DNA of 64,000 bases, taken from assembly GCA_963921425.1 (NCBI GenBank), contig OY992837.1, positions 5,615,896 to 5,679,895 of the forward strand. The letters are read 5' to 3'. Made by a program: the position numbers and the translations under genes. The DNA is from Dryas octopetala (lineage: Eukaryota > Streptophyta > Magnoliopsida > Rosales > Rosaceae). Every line of letters starts with the position of its first letter. Position 1 is the stretch's first letter. Below are positions 49,452-61,369 of this stretch, piece by piece. Below the pieces are notes generated by a model, which made no database searches, was not told the DNA's origin, and saw nothing but the letters and a program-made list of their open reading frames with translations.

Positions 49452-52388
49452 CGAGGTTCCACACATTTCCAACTCTGTGCACGCGGTCACTTCCAGATTT
49501 CAAACAATCCAAAACATACATATTGACCGAGCTTCAAACTTGATGGGATCAAAACTAAAGCTTATTGCATGTGCTCAATTCATTCATGAATGATCATTCA
49601 TTCATTCATTCATCAACACATGACGAATTAATATGGTGAAGTCAACAAAACGAAAACAAAGAGAAACAAGGGGAAAACACAATTAATGCCGCTTTTATCT
49701 CATTGCATCAATACAGGCATATCTATATATATATATATGTTCTAACCATGTCTTAAGTCACATAATTAATGTATATATATACTACTCCTATAATGTGGTG
49801 AAGTCAACTGCGTATTTGTAACAAAAAAAAGTCAACTAGCTGCATATATGCTGAATATGTCAAGGCACCTACCTCAATATTTTTTAAGCATGTATAATTG
49901 GAAATGGGAAAATATTTTGTTCCCTAATTTGATGTGGCAAAATTAATTGCATACGCCACTATTTATTTTCTACATCATAATACTATTGTTATTATTAAAA
50001 GACTATCTTGCCCAACCCGGCCAATTTTAATTTCAAGGCAAAAACCCTAAGTAGTACGTTGTCTTCTCCAAAATCCAAAATAAATCCATTTCAAAATCTC
50101 AAATCTTCTGAACTCAATTCAATCACCGTGATAGTGATACAGATTGCTTCGTCTCAACCATTTAATTGAGGGCCATACTCATCTCCCTTCTTATTTCTTT
50201 TGTTAATGGTTTTTGTTTTTTGATTGCATCTATTGCGATTAGGGTATAATTCCTAATTGAAATTTTACATTTCTAATGTTTAGATCCTATATCCATCAGG
50301 CCAACCTTGATATTATCACGAATCAAATGAGATGATCTTGTGCTATTAGGTCGGGTTTTACTGATGATATTGACAGCAAACCCATCTTTTGTAAACATGC
50401 ATGGGTTTCTTTTGGTTCTTTTTGTAATGAATTAAGATGGAAGGAAATGGGTTTGGAAAAAATAATATATAAAGAAGTCATGGTTTCTATTTTTCAATAA
50501 AATTTATTGTTTCCATCAGATTTAATTAATGAGATAGAATTGCTGAGATTAAAATTAGAGAATAGAAAACGATAGCTAAACTTAAGTTTTGTAATATTTA
50601 TAAAAAAAAGGTTAAAATAGTCTTTATAAAGGCTTATATGGCAATGCCATATCATTAAGGCACAATTAGGACACAAATAATTAAGGCACTTTAGCATTGC
50701 CCTTGAAAAATATATATCTATTAATTATTTGAAGCTTGTACTACTTTTGTTTCTTAGACGCAACCAATACCTAATATTTTGTCTATACTTATCTAAGTCA
50801 ACATATCTATATAGGGTTTTATGTAAGCTATAAACTTCAGAAAACTTGGACTACTTATCGTATACGCTGAAATGAAGTCGTCATGCATATATAAGTTTAA
50901 CGAGTATATATCTCTTTGGTCTCTGTCAAAAAAAAAAAATATATATATATATATATCGATCTCTAGCTTTGGTCAATGTTTATTAATTAAACAATATCAA
51001 TCTAAGTATATATATGCTCTTTAATTTGTGTTATATATGTTATGTTTTCCATCCACATTTCTGAACTTGATTGGACAAAAGGTATATACGTGACTCCAAC
51101 TTGCAAGTTGGTTTAGTTAATATTTTGTTTTCTTCTGAATAATATTAGGAAGCCTGTTTTTTGTCCATTATATAACAATTAATGTATCCATTAAATCATT
51201 AATAGATGACCATAATAGTTTACATAATACGTTCAAATAAATTACAACATAATACAAGTCATTTTTTTTATTCGGAGAGATTTGAATTTGCGTCATCTCC
51301 AATATTGTGGCTTACTTATTTGTTAATAAGTAAGTCACCTATTTTCTGTTGTATTAGAGTTATTTAGAGGTAAAGTCAAATACAAGTAAGTCATTGTCGG
51401 AAGTTGGAAACTTGGAAGTTGGAACTTGGAAAAACAAGCTCTTTTAATATGCAACAAAAAAGGTTAGACTAATTATTTTTTGGCAAGGAAAAACTTATTT
51501 TAATTAAATATTGTAAATCGTGTCGTTTTGCTGCAGCAAAGGGCAGTGCGACCCACGTCATATTGAGTTAGTTGTTAGAGGCGCGTGTTTCTTCACCAGA
51601 TTTACTGTTCCAAGTGTTCCTTCCCTGAATCCCCGAATTTAAATTGTTGTTAATTCACCAGAGTACCCTCCCGCCCATAAAAAACAGATTTGTGGGCCCG
51701 GAGGCCCACTGACTCCAGCCCAGTTTATAGAATCCGACTTTTGACAATTTTGAAATCCGCCCAAACAAAACAAAAAAATAGAATAAATAAATAAATAAAA
51801 ACGGTGGCTGCAATTTGTATATATATGATACGGTGATTAGCGGAGAGGTCGTTGTGTTTGTTTGGAGTTTGGACTTGGGAGGAGTGCGAAAAGACCAATT
51901 TGCCCATACGAACACTGAAACAGAGGCAGACATGGAAGCTGACGAAGTGACGGTTTGGTAGTAGAGGTAAAACAAATGCTCACTCCTTCTCATTTCTTGA
52001 AGTAGCCGATGATCAGAGTTTGTAAATACTTGGTGTGTTTGTTTGGCAGCGATTCGTGCTTCGAACAAATCCAAACAAAGACATGGACAGCTTATTCCAA
52101 TTAGCCAAAAAAGAGCTTTTCTCAGTTGATTCTCGATTTGTTTGAGTGCTTTGCTTTGATTGAGTTTGATTAGGTACTGAGATTGTTTGTGAATTTTAGT
52201 AATGGGATTGTTTTCGACTGGTCCACCGATTAGGCGAAGAGCAGGCTTACGGATCAAGCAGGCGGGTCGGGCTTCGTATCGGGGCAGCTAGGGAAGGTCT
52301 TGTTGTTAATTTTGTAGTTTTGGATGTGAATAATTTGTGTCTTAGTTGTTGTGTTAAAGCCTTTTAAGAAGAAGAAAGTTTTTAAGAC
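49452..52388. other. Gene-poor flank and 5' region of the bHLH gene
   Basis: No gene recognised. The 200-residue minus-strand frame at 51655-52257 overlaps the probable 5' UTR of the bHLH gene and has no family motif. The palindromic GTGGGCCCGGAGGCCCAC at 51692-51709 contains TGGGCC/GGCCCA site-II-type motifs and could be a TCP site upstream of the bHLH gene. Confidence 0.4.
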
Positions 52389-55300
52389 ATGGGAACTACT
52401 CCTCTGAGGCAGTTACTGAAGAGCCTCTGCAACAATTCGCCTTGGAAATATGCGGTGTTTTGGAAGCTTAAGCACCACCCCGACTTGTAAGTTTCTTGTT
52501 TTCAATAATTTTTTCTGAAATATTAATTATAAATCAAAATGCCTTGGGGTTTCTAACTATTTTCTATGATTTTCTTGCTGTTTCCTTGGTATGTTAGATG
52601 TGTTCTGTTTGGATTACAAATTAGGGACTTAAATTTAATAACATATGTATATAGGCGTTTGATCATCTTCCCACATAAATAAAATTTTGATATCATATCT
52701 TAATGACCTTTTAAGTATCAAAGCTAGTCATGATTTCAGTATGATATTGGTCTTCTTATTATCCAAGGATTTTGACCTGGGAGGATGGGTACTGTCATCA
52801 ACCAAAACCAAGAGAGACTATGGAACGTGCATCAGATGACATCTACTTGAGCGAGGCGAATGAGATATTTTTTAGAAACTGTGCACCCAGCATACATGAC
52901 GGTGGATCTACGGGATATCCAATTGGACTAGCTGTGGCTGATATGTCACATCTTCAGCACACATTTGGAAAGGGGTACAATCTTGTTCTTGACCCTTGTC
53001 CTTACAAATTGTGTGCTTCTTTTTGTTTGTAAGAGATTAGCGAGCAACATAATGTGTTTTCTACTATGGTTATCATATACTTTAGGGAATTAAAAATGGA
53101 TCACTTTGGATTTGAATAATTCTCAGGGTTGTCGGTGAGGTTGCATGTATAGGGAACCATAGCTGGGTTTTCCTTCACGGTATGTGCACCAGAGAATCTA
53201 ACTCTAAGTTAGTTCCTGAGGTAAGTCATATTAGAACAAGTTAAATGATAATTCTGCAAGTACTGAACAGTGTATCTAAACAATGGATATTTTTCTTCTC
53301 AGTGTCCAGATGAATGGCTTCTTCAGTTTGCATTGGGTATCAAGGTAATTTGTTTGGCACAGTTTTCATCCTACTGACATGTGAACAAGGGCAAACATGC
53401 AAATTTTAGCTCAAAATTCACATGTAATTACTTCAAAATGGATAAATATCTGATTACCTATTTGATTTCTGATGCAGACAATTTTGCTTGTACCTGTACT
53501 TCCGTATGGAGTTCTGCAACTTGGCTCCTTGGAAACGGTGCCTGTTCATTCTATACTTACTATAAACTTCATGCATTGGTTGTGTCTGTCACATCCGATT
53601 CTAGATAAGCAGTTTATGTCCTGTACCCTTGTCATTATACTGTGGTAATTAAATAGCTTACAATTGTATTCGGGAAGTTGTGACATCGAAGATGTAACTC
53701 ATGTTGCATGTATTTAACAAATTGTCCTTACCCCCTTCTGCAACTTAAGGACCATGCATGTGCTTCTCAGCCTGAATCTCATGCTGTATGTATGTGTGTG
53801 TGTGTGTCTGTTGCTTGCACATTAGTCTGATTGTATTCATCTTATTTGTCCCTTTCTTTTCCGATCAAGATTTCAGGTTGTGTGTGTGAGTCTGTTGCAT
53901 GCACATTAGTCTGATTGTATTCATCTTATTTGTCCCTATCTTTTCCGATCAAGATTTCAGGTTGCTGAAGATCTGGCAGTGGTTGCTTTTGTGAAAGATA
54001 GATTCAATGCCATTCACAATGTTGTGGGGAAACCAGTACCTTTCAGGAATATTCGAGCTCAATCACCGTGGTCACAATCATCTAGTTTACTGGAGAATAC
54101 ATATGAGCCATCAGCTGTTACCATTAACCCACTGAAAATTGAAATGGCAGAAGATTTTGGTAACATTGGACTGAATGGTAACATATTGTCGACTTTGGAG
54201 CAATTTGTGCAATTGCCAACCATTGAATCTGGAACAGATCAGCCAGAAGTTCTTAAGAGTACTGGTGAAAATGAAATTGGTGTTCTGGCGAGTTGTCACA
54301 TCGGAGAACCAAATCCACTCAGTCAGTCTATAGATACCAGCCTACTGGAGATGGTGGAAACTCAGATGTTTGAGATGTCTTGTCTGGACGAAGAACTTCT
54401 TGCCTATTCTCAATATAGCGGTTATAATATGGAAGTGTTTGGAGAATCCTTCAGTGGTTTTCGTTCTTACTCTGCTGGAGGTACAACAGAACTGTTCAAA
54501 GACAATGATGCTATAGATACAAGTCACTACAGGGTCAATAGTTTCTTTAGCTTTCCTGAAAGCTGTGAACTACACAAAGCACTTGGAACAGATTTCCACA
54601 GGCAGACCAATGAACATTTATGGGATTCATCGATCTTAGTTGGTGATACATGTAGCAGCTCTAGTTGGCAGAAACATCTGAGTACCAGCATTGAACCATC
54701 ATGGTTCTCCAAAGGAAGTGATGCTGAGAACCCCTTGGAATCTTTGGTAGCAAAAGATGACACGTCATCTAGCAGATCTGATGGTATTAAATCATGTACG
54801 ACATCCTCAAAACAATTTTCTGCTTCTTGTAAACAATTGAAATTTGAAGCGAGTGCCCAAGTGGGAAGTGACTCACTGATGTGGAGCCACACATCTGCTT
54901 TACTTTCTAGGGGCAAGGCTTCAGCTTCTTTCACAGGCATGATGAGCACTTTAGCTGATGAAGAGCAGCAGGGTAAAGGATACACTTCTTCACAGCCTAA
55001 AAAGGAACAAAAGCTGTCTAGTGCGGGTGCAAGAAGGGCCAGACTTGGAAATAGCTCGAGGCTAAGACCAAGAGATAGACAACTGATTCAGGATCGGGTC
55101 AAGGAGCTGCGAGAACTTGTTCCAAATGGTTCCAAGGTGAGTATTTTGTGAGATTCAGTATTTGTTGTGGCCAATACATAATCACTTATTTTCTCTAACT
55201 AGATATGCTTCATCTGTGGGAAGTTCAGTGCAGCATTGATGGACTTCTGGACCGAACCATAAAACACATGCAGTATTTAAGAAGCATGACTGACCAAGCT

Positions 55301-56126
55301 GAAAAACTGAGGTGCTATGCACGTCAGGAGGTAAGCAAAGTTCATTCATGTCTTGTAGAATTGTGGGTGTCCTTTGTGTGTGTTCTTTTTTTCTTCTTAA
55401 AAAACAAGGTATAAGTTTAGGTTTTCCTTTTTTTTTGGTAAATTATTATATTTGGCGGAAGGTGGGATTATGTCTTGAATTGTTTCTGCCTGCCTCACAT
55501 CTAGTAATTATGGTTTTTCTAGTTAATCTTTTTCGTTTTCTCTTGATGCCGGGAATTAGTTTCAAGTTTCTGACTAAACCTGAGATGATTTTGCAGGTGC
55601 CTCGTTCCAATAACATAAGTGAAACTAAAGGTGGTTGCTCAAATGGGACAAGCAGGGCTTTCGAATTTGGTAGTGAACTCCAGATTTGCCCCATTGTGGT
55701 GGAAGATCTTGAACATCAAGGACACATTCTTATAGAGGTCTGTTCCACGACCCCCATTTAGTTGATTTTATAAACGCAAAGCTTGATTGCAGAACTGTTT
55801 CAGCCAATTACTATGTCTATTGCAGATGCTATGTGATGAACATGGACTTTTCCTAGAAATTGCCCAAGCTATCCGACGATTGGAGCTGACCATCTTGAAG
55901 GGTGTGATGGAAACTCGCTCAAATAACATGTGGGCACATTTTGTGGTTGAGGTATAATAATTTGTTACCCTATGATTGTTGTATAAGAATGCCAAAATGT
56001 TTTTTTATTGTTAAATGTTGTCTGCAATGTGCTCAGGCTCCCAGGGGGTTTCACAGAATGGATGTTTTTTGGCCTCTGCTACACCTTCTGCAACGCAAAA
56101 AAGGTCCCATATCAAGCAAGATTTGA
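52389..56126 (+). CDS. LHW-type bHLH transcription factor (EMB1444/bHLH155-like), complete, 10 exons
   Basis: Nuclear transcription factor of the LONESOME HIGHWAY clade of atypical bHLH proteins, which control vascular or embryo development with partner bHLHs. Exons: 52389-52486, 52768-52974, 53127-53220, 53303-53344, 53478-53537, 53961-55136, 55229-55330, 55597-55737, 55826-55951, 56037-56126; 711 residues. The N-terminus (SPWKYAVFWKLKHH, LTWEDGYC, GVVGEVACIGNHSWVF) is the clade's conserved domain and is closer to EMB1444/bHLH155 than LHW itself. The bHLH lies near residues 535-590 (RPRDRQLIQDRVKELRELVP...DGLLDRTIKHMQYLRSM), lacking the usual DNA-contacting HER motif. A C-terminal ACT-like dimerisation region follows (LCDEHGLFLEIAQAIRRL). 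Exon 6's acceptor sits in a tandem duplicate. Exon 10 ends 335 bp before the convergent RCC1 gene. Confidence 0.93.
53793..53960 (+). repeat. Tandem 84-bp duplication including the exon 6 splice acceptor
   Basis: Copy 1 (53793-53876) and copy 2 (53877-53960) both end in CGATCAAGATTTCAG and differ at few sites (CCCTTTC/CCCTATC, GCTTGC/GCATGC), apart from the GT-rich start. The true acceptor is at 53960/53961. Using copy 1's acceptor would add 84 nt and place a TAG at codon 11 of the insert. Confidence 0.9.
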
Positions 56127-56460
56127 AATATAATCAAGAAATTGAGCACACCGTCAGGTTTTGTGCACCAAAACCATATCATTATGACAACTGCTAGGAA
56201 ATATCGGAGCCCCGGCAGACTGTTTAATATCAGTAACAAGTGTTGTTAGTGTACAAACTCAGACAGATCTCTATGCAATTTGCTGTTTTGAAGAAAATTA
56301 GCTTCTAAAAACTAAAAAGAATAGAACATGTGCCCACATGGCCTCCGTGCATGTATGCACAGAAAAAATGTACATTATGCATAAACAGGACTATTTGAAG
56401 CAGTCATATCCTAACAAGTCATCATGCCCTTTGTGTCTTTGTCATCAATATGCTTCGGAC

Positions 56461-59400
56461 TCAAATGGCTCTGTCAGCCAGCAGTAGCGTGTGCCACCAG
56501 CCGCATGCAATATTTTTTGGTAAGCAACCATCTATAGAAACTTGAGACGGACTGTTCCTGTCCACGGAATCGCCCAGACCAAGCTGAAAAGAAACCAGGA
56601 ATAGACAAGTTTTCAGAATGATCAAACAAGAATCTTTTGGTTTGTGTATTTTGATCATAGAAGTCAGAGGTCATACTTGTCCATACTTGTTCCACCCCCA
56701 GCTAAATAAGTCGCCGTCTTCTGCAGGAAACATAACAAAAGAGAATGTCCAAGTGAGAACTTTGGAAATATCAAAGCTTGTCTAAATTACCTTTTATGGG
56801 ACAAATTGATGTAGAACCCCCTAAACTCCATCTTTGATGTCAAAGGTAGCCTTGGATAGTACGTAGGGCAAATAAATGAAATCATATTCCTTCCGAATTT
56901 CAGCCAAGATGAGCTAAAAATAAATTGTCCTAGTTCCTTTTGCCTACCCTCTTACCTGTTAGCATGACACTATGGCGTGCCCCACAGGAGACCACTTTGG
57001 CATGCTTGTTTTCCAAACTGGGAGAATCCAGAAGCCTAGGTAGAGTCTGAAGCAGACAAAGATGCAATTTGGTTAAATCTTTAAGTTAGAAACAAGTTAG
57101 ATCTTGAAGCATCTCAGAATCGGAGCAGTTGCTTAAAGCTTCCATTTATAAATTCTAAGTTAATAAAAATGAAAAGAAGGAAAAAATGATGAAGTTTTTT
57201 AGCGTACCTCAGCCTCTTCGGCACCTGTTCCCAACTGTCCAAACTGATTCCCCCCGAAAGCGTATACACGGCCATCAACAGAAATACAGAGAGTATGCCA
57301 TAGTCCAGCAGCGATGTTTTTCACTTTAGTATCTGATAATGAATTCACACAAGTTGGTCTTAGCTGATCTTTTGCACTCCCTTGTCCACACTGGATTCAA
57401 AAAAAAAAAAAAAAAAACACAACAGCAACAAGAGAAAAGATGCCACTTTCAGATATAGATAACATGAATCAGCTTGATTAAATTTAAGGCATCGGCAAAC
57501 ACAGAAATAAGAAAAACAATGTGGTTCCATTGAATTGCTAAGTATATAATGAGACAGTATATACACAGTAATACACCAGTTATAGCTGAGGTTGCTACCA
57601 AACAATTCACTCAATGCAGGACAACTCAATCGACACAAGACCCTGACTACCATAGAAAGCTTACCTGCCCATAGAGTCCCCAGCCAAAAGTAAGTAGTGC
57701 TCCAGCATCTGTAAATTGAAAATTATTGGTAATAAGAAAGAAGAAAATAAAAATGAAAACGATTAAATCAAAATTAAAATTGTCATCAAATTAAGAGGAT
57801 CAATGGAACAATCAAGAAAATTTTCAAATTTTGCATTAACCCAAAGGTAATTTAGTAACACATACAACCTAAAAACCTAATTTATTAATCTGTTCTATTC
57901 TCTAGAATTAAGTATTAACACTTATAAGCAATTTGAGCACTATAAAACCACCCATTAAATGCTGACCTGTTATTACTGCACTGTGCCGACCTCCACAAGC
58001 AATCTCCTTCACAAAGCTTCCAGGAACTTTTGAACCTTGAGACACAACAGAAGACCTATCCTTCCCAGAAGCAGATGGCTCAATGCAGGGTATGATATGA
58101 GGAGTAGAGATCATCTTTACCCGGGTACCCAAACCTAGCTGTCCTTCGCCTCCATAGCCCCAACCCCACACCTGTCCCATATCTGAAACTTCGGTTAAAA
58201 TTATGATGCATCAGGTGTCTTGCTTTACATCAAAAATCTTCCATAGCTTCGTACTTCCTACTACCTACAAAACTATATGGTGTGATCACGAAGACAAAGT
58301 ATCCATCCTCAAAGTCGTAAGCATATTGTGCTTTGCTAACCCCTGACATTGTGCTATTACCTGACAATACTAAAGTGTGGCGTCCGCCAGCAGCAACAGA
58401 GGTGATCCTCACCCCAGGACCTAGAGTTACAAGACAAGGCGATGGTGTGAAGAATTCATCACCGTCTGTTGAGCTTTCAGATTCAAGCTTAGGAGATTCA
58501 AGCTTAGGTGATGAAATCTTCCTTCGCTTTGCAAAATCCTCTCCAGCCCTTTTGCTGTCAAGATGAGATACTGTCCCACCAGTCAAAGTGAAGCCTTGAG
58601 GCATTGGGCTTACTGTATAAGATAATAGTCTTAATCACATTGATCTAGGAAAATCAAAAAGGCTTCCAGGATTTGCTTTTCTAGATACACCCAGGTCTCA
58701 GAAATACCTTGTTCAGCTGGTAACGAACTTTGTTTACCTGTAGTTGTAGTATCCTTTTGAAGACTTCCCATTATAGCTAAATTGCGGATAAGCTTCCCAG
58801 AGGGAACACACTCTTTCCAGCCCCATGTGTACACTTCACCTGTCTCTGTAGATTAACAAATAATAAGAGCTTTTTGAAATTCAGCTCCCATGGAAAACTA
58901 GGTGACCGAAACTGAAATAGTTATAGTTAATAGAATTACTACGAATTCAAAAATCAATCAACATTCACAGTCAAAATAGTTACTCATAATTCCTTTCATT
59001 TCTAGTTTCTGCCACAAATTTTGGTTACTGAACAGCCAATCCATGGTTCCATAATCCAAACTAGTAAATAAAGCAAAAATCGAAACGAAATCATACCTAT
59101 GACAGAAACGCAATGAGCCCAGCCAGCAGAAGCCTCGACTAGTGAAGCCTCAGTTGGAAGAGGAAATACCTCTGGAGTCTCCTTAACAAATGTACAGCAT
59201 ATATACACATAGAAGATGCAAAATCCCAAAATCAATCCAAAGAGTTTGAATTAATTCCTAAAAAATTTCGGAAATTAGAAGATCAATGCATTACCCCATG
59301 CTTCCCCGAAATCAGGTAGCTCTGTCCTTCATCGTCAGCCGAGCCCCACGTTATGAGCTTCCCACTCTCTAATCAACCATATCCAAACACACCCAAAGCC

Positions 59401-59698
59401 AAAGCCAAACAGATTGCAACATAAGCTTTTCAAAGCAAGAATAAGAACTAGTCAGTTAGTCAGAGATTGAGAACCAACCTGAGATGGCCATGGCGAATCC
59501 ACAACCGCCACTGCAGACGTCCTTCCACGAATCTCCTCCACCGGCTATCGGAGGCGGAAACCGTACCGGCGCCATAGAGAGTATCGGAGACTTCTCCGGC
59601 GAGGTTCCGGGTAAATACCCCCACATATACACTAAAGCTTCTTTGCGCTCCGGATCCATCTTCGCGTCTCCTCCTCCTTCTCCTTCATTGCAATTCAT
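56461..59698 (-). CDS. RCC1-repeat protein (UVR8-like fold, At3g53830 type), complete, 11 exons
   Basis: Regulator of chromosome condensation (RCC1) repeat protein, a seven-bladed beta-propeller fold shared with UVR8; the precise role of this branch is unknown. Exons in transcript order: 59698-59479, 59368-59295, 59181-59097, 58845-58708, 58612-58361, 58182-57967, 57708-57665, 57390-57208, 57046-56956, 56720-56677, 56583-56461; 489 residues. Repeat motifs: MWGYLPG, AGWAHCVSV, YTWGWKE, AAGGRHTLVL, VWGWGYGGEGQLGLGT, ACGGRHSAVI, TFGWGLYGQ, AFGGNQFGQLG, SCGARHSVML, SWGWNKYGQLGLG, ACGWWHTLLL. A low-complexity insert (KRRKISSPKLESPKLES) separates repeats 3 and 4. It lacks an obvious UVR8 Trp cluster or VP motif, so calling it a photoreceptor is not justified. 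Confidence 0.92.
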
Positions 59699-59910
59699 CG
59701 AGATCCAAGCGACCTAAGAATCCGAAACAAAGCTCAGAAGCTCAATCGGATTCTCTCTCTCTATCTCTGTGAAATTTGGCTTACGAAGAAAAGCGTTGGG
59801 TGCGAAATTTTGAGACAGTCTGATAGAGAAGACAGCAAAAACGACTGAAACTGAGAAAGAAAATCGAGGCGTATCATTTGCAGGGATATAGCACGCGCCA
59901 CGTCGGATGA

Positions 59911-60076
59911 CACGTGGAGTTATCTGGGCCGCAAGTTCGGATTACATTATGGAAGCACCAGTATGCTGGAACTTTCTGGAAGGGTGAGTGAGGGACTTTC
60001 CTTCTGGTCGCCACGTGTGAGGGACTGAAAGGTTAAGGGCTCTCCCTCGTGTCGATGCACTCCTGCTTGCCACGTG
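59911..60076 (-). promoter_or_regulatory. Three G-boxes upstream of the RCC1-repeat gene
   Basis: CACGTG at 59911-59916, 60012-60017 and 60071-60076, plus CCACGTC at 59899-59905. They lie 210-380 bp upstream of the RCC1 ATG. G-boxes are bound by bZIP/bHLH/HY5-type factors; light or ABA response is inferred. Confidence 0.5.
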
Positions 60077-60121
60077 TTGGGCTATGCTCCTTATGCTATA
60101 TTTTAATTGTTATTCAGTAAT

Positions 60122-60311
60122 AATAATGCTAGTTGTCCCACATTTTTTTTTCCCACATTTGTATCTCATCTGATGTGTCATTACTTTACTGGAAAGATAT
60201 TTCCTTTTTCTTTTTTTAGATTTTATTTTTTAATTTTTAGTGTCCAATGTATGAATGCCATATAAAATGGTATGAAATTGTGGTATAAAAATGTGGTAAG
60301 TGTAACATTAC
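60122..60311. mobile_element. MITE, family copy 2 (same family as 35289-35484)
   Basis: Shares GTGTCATTACTTTA, TAGTGTCCAATGTATGAATGCC and GGTATGAAATTNTGGTATAAAAATGTGGTA with the copy in the WAKL intron, and has inverted ends (AATGCTAG..CCCACATTT and AATGTTACACTTACCACATTT on the other strand). Confidence 0.75.
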
Positions 60312-61359
60312 TGATTTAGGGGTAAAATTGTTATTCTACATATTATTAAAAAATAATTATGAAATTAAACACAAAAAATAATCATGAAATTATTATTTAA
60401 ACTGATTGTATAGTTATTATTAAGAAAATTATTATTCAATTAAACACTTGGGTCCGACGGGGTTTGCACTAGGTAGAGAGAAGGAGAGAGAAAGAGAAAG
60501 ATAAAGAGAGATATAGGGAAGAGGGATCCCCGACGTGGGGTAGGGGGTTCACTGGCAATGGGTGGAGGGGTTGTCAGCGCAGGGGGAGGTCGCCGGTCGA
60601 AGGAGGTAGTGAGGTGGGTGGGAGAAGGGGTTTCTGCATCCTCCCTTTTTTTTTGTTTCTTTTCTTCTTTTAGTTATTTTTAAATTTTTTTATAGCTATT
60701 TTTAATTAATGATGAAAATAACAAATATGCCCCTAAGAATGACGGAAATTATTCTCGTTTGGGTTACTTTGAAAGTGGTATACTTGTTTGAAACAGACAT
60801 ATAAGTGGTATACTTGTTTGAAACAAACATACAGAAGAGAAAGCTTATTCCCCGTTCGACTCATTCTTTTTTAATGCTCATGCTAGATTTTTTAAGAAAA
60901 AATGGATTTGAAATCTCTCATATTCATAGCTTATCCAATTCTTTTTTCTTTTATGTGAGCGTTTATCTTTTCTTTGTTGGTTGAGAGTATCACATCAAAA
61001 TTATAACGATTTAACCTGACACATTAATATAAATAGAACTTTAAATCAAATTTCATGATCCAAGTTTTTGTTATTTTTTTCTTCCTAATCAGGACCAAAT
61101 AACAAATTAATAAATTCCAGTTGCAACTTGCAACCCACCATACGTAACCCTTACAGACTTGAGGCTTGTTGACTAACTTTGTAGCTGCTAGAAAACATTG
61201 GCATGGTAATGGTAAGGCTTCTTGCCCAAACCAACCGTCTTGAAGCAACACAAACTTGGTAATGGTAGCTGCTTGAAATTCCTGTCCTAACCATACAGAC
61301 AGACCAGGTCTCCTGGTGGGGGGGTTTCAGTCTTTCAGGGCGTAGTGCGTTTTGAGTAA
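60312..61359. other. Intergenic between the MITE and the Pack-MULE
   Basis: Contains a GA-rich tract (60474-60520), a G-rich stretch near 60535-60625 and two direct ~27-bp repeats at 60775-60830 (AGTGGTATACTTGTTTGAAACA). No gene recognised. Confidence 0.45.
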
Positions 61360-61369
61360 TTTTTTAGTA

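Noticed and set aside
51655-52257. 200-residue minus-strand frame
   Set aside because: Opposite to the bHLH gene's probable 5' UTR, no family motif, low-complexity composition (long Tyr/Phe/Leu-rich run); probably a chance frame.
56461-59698. Calling the RCC1 protein UVR8 (UV-B photoreceptor)
   Set aside because: It shares the RCC1 propeller fold, but the UVR8-specific Trp triad and C27 VP motif were not seen, and the best-recalled relative is At3g53830.
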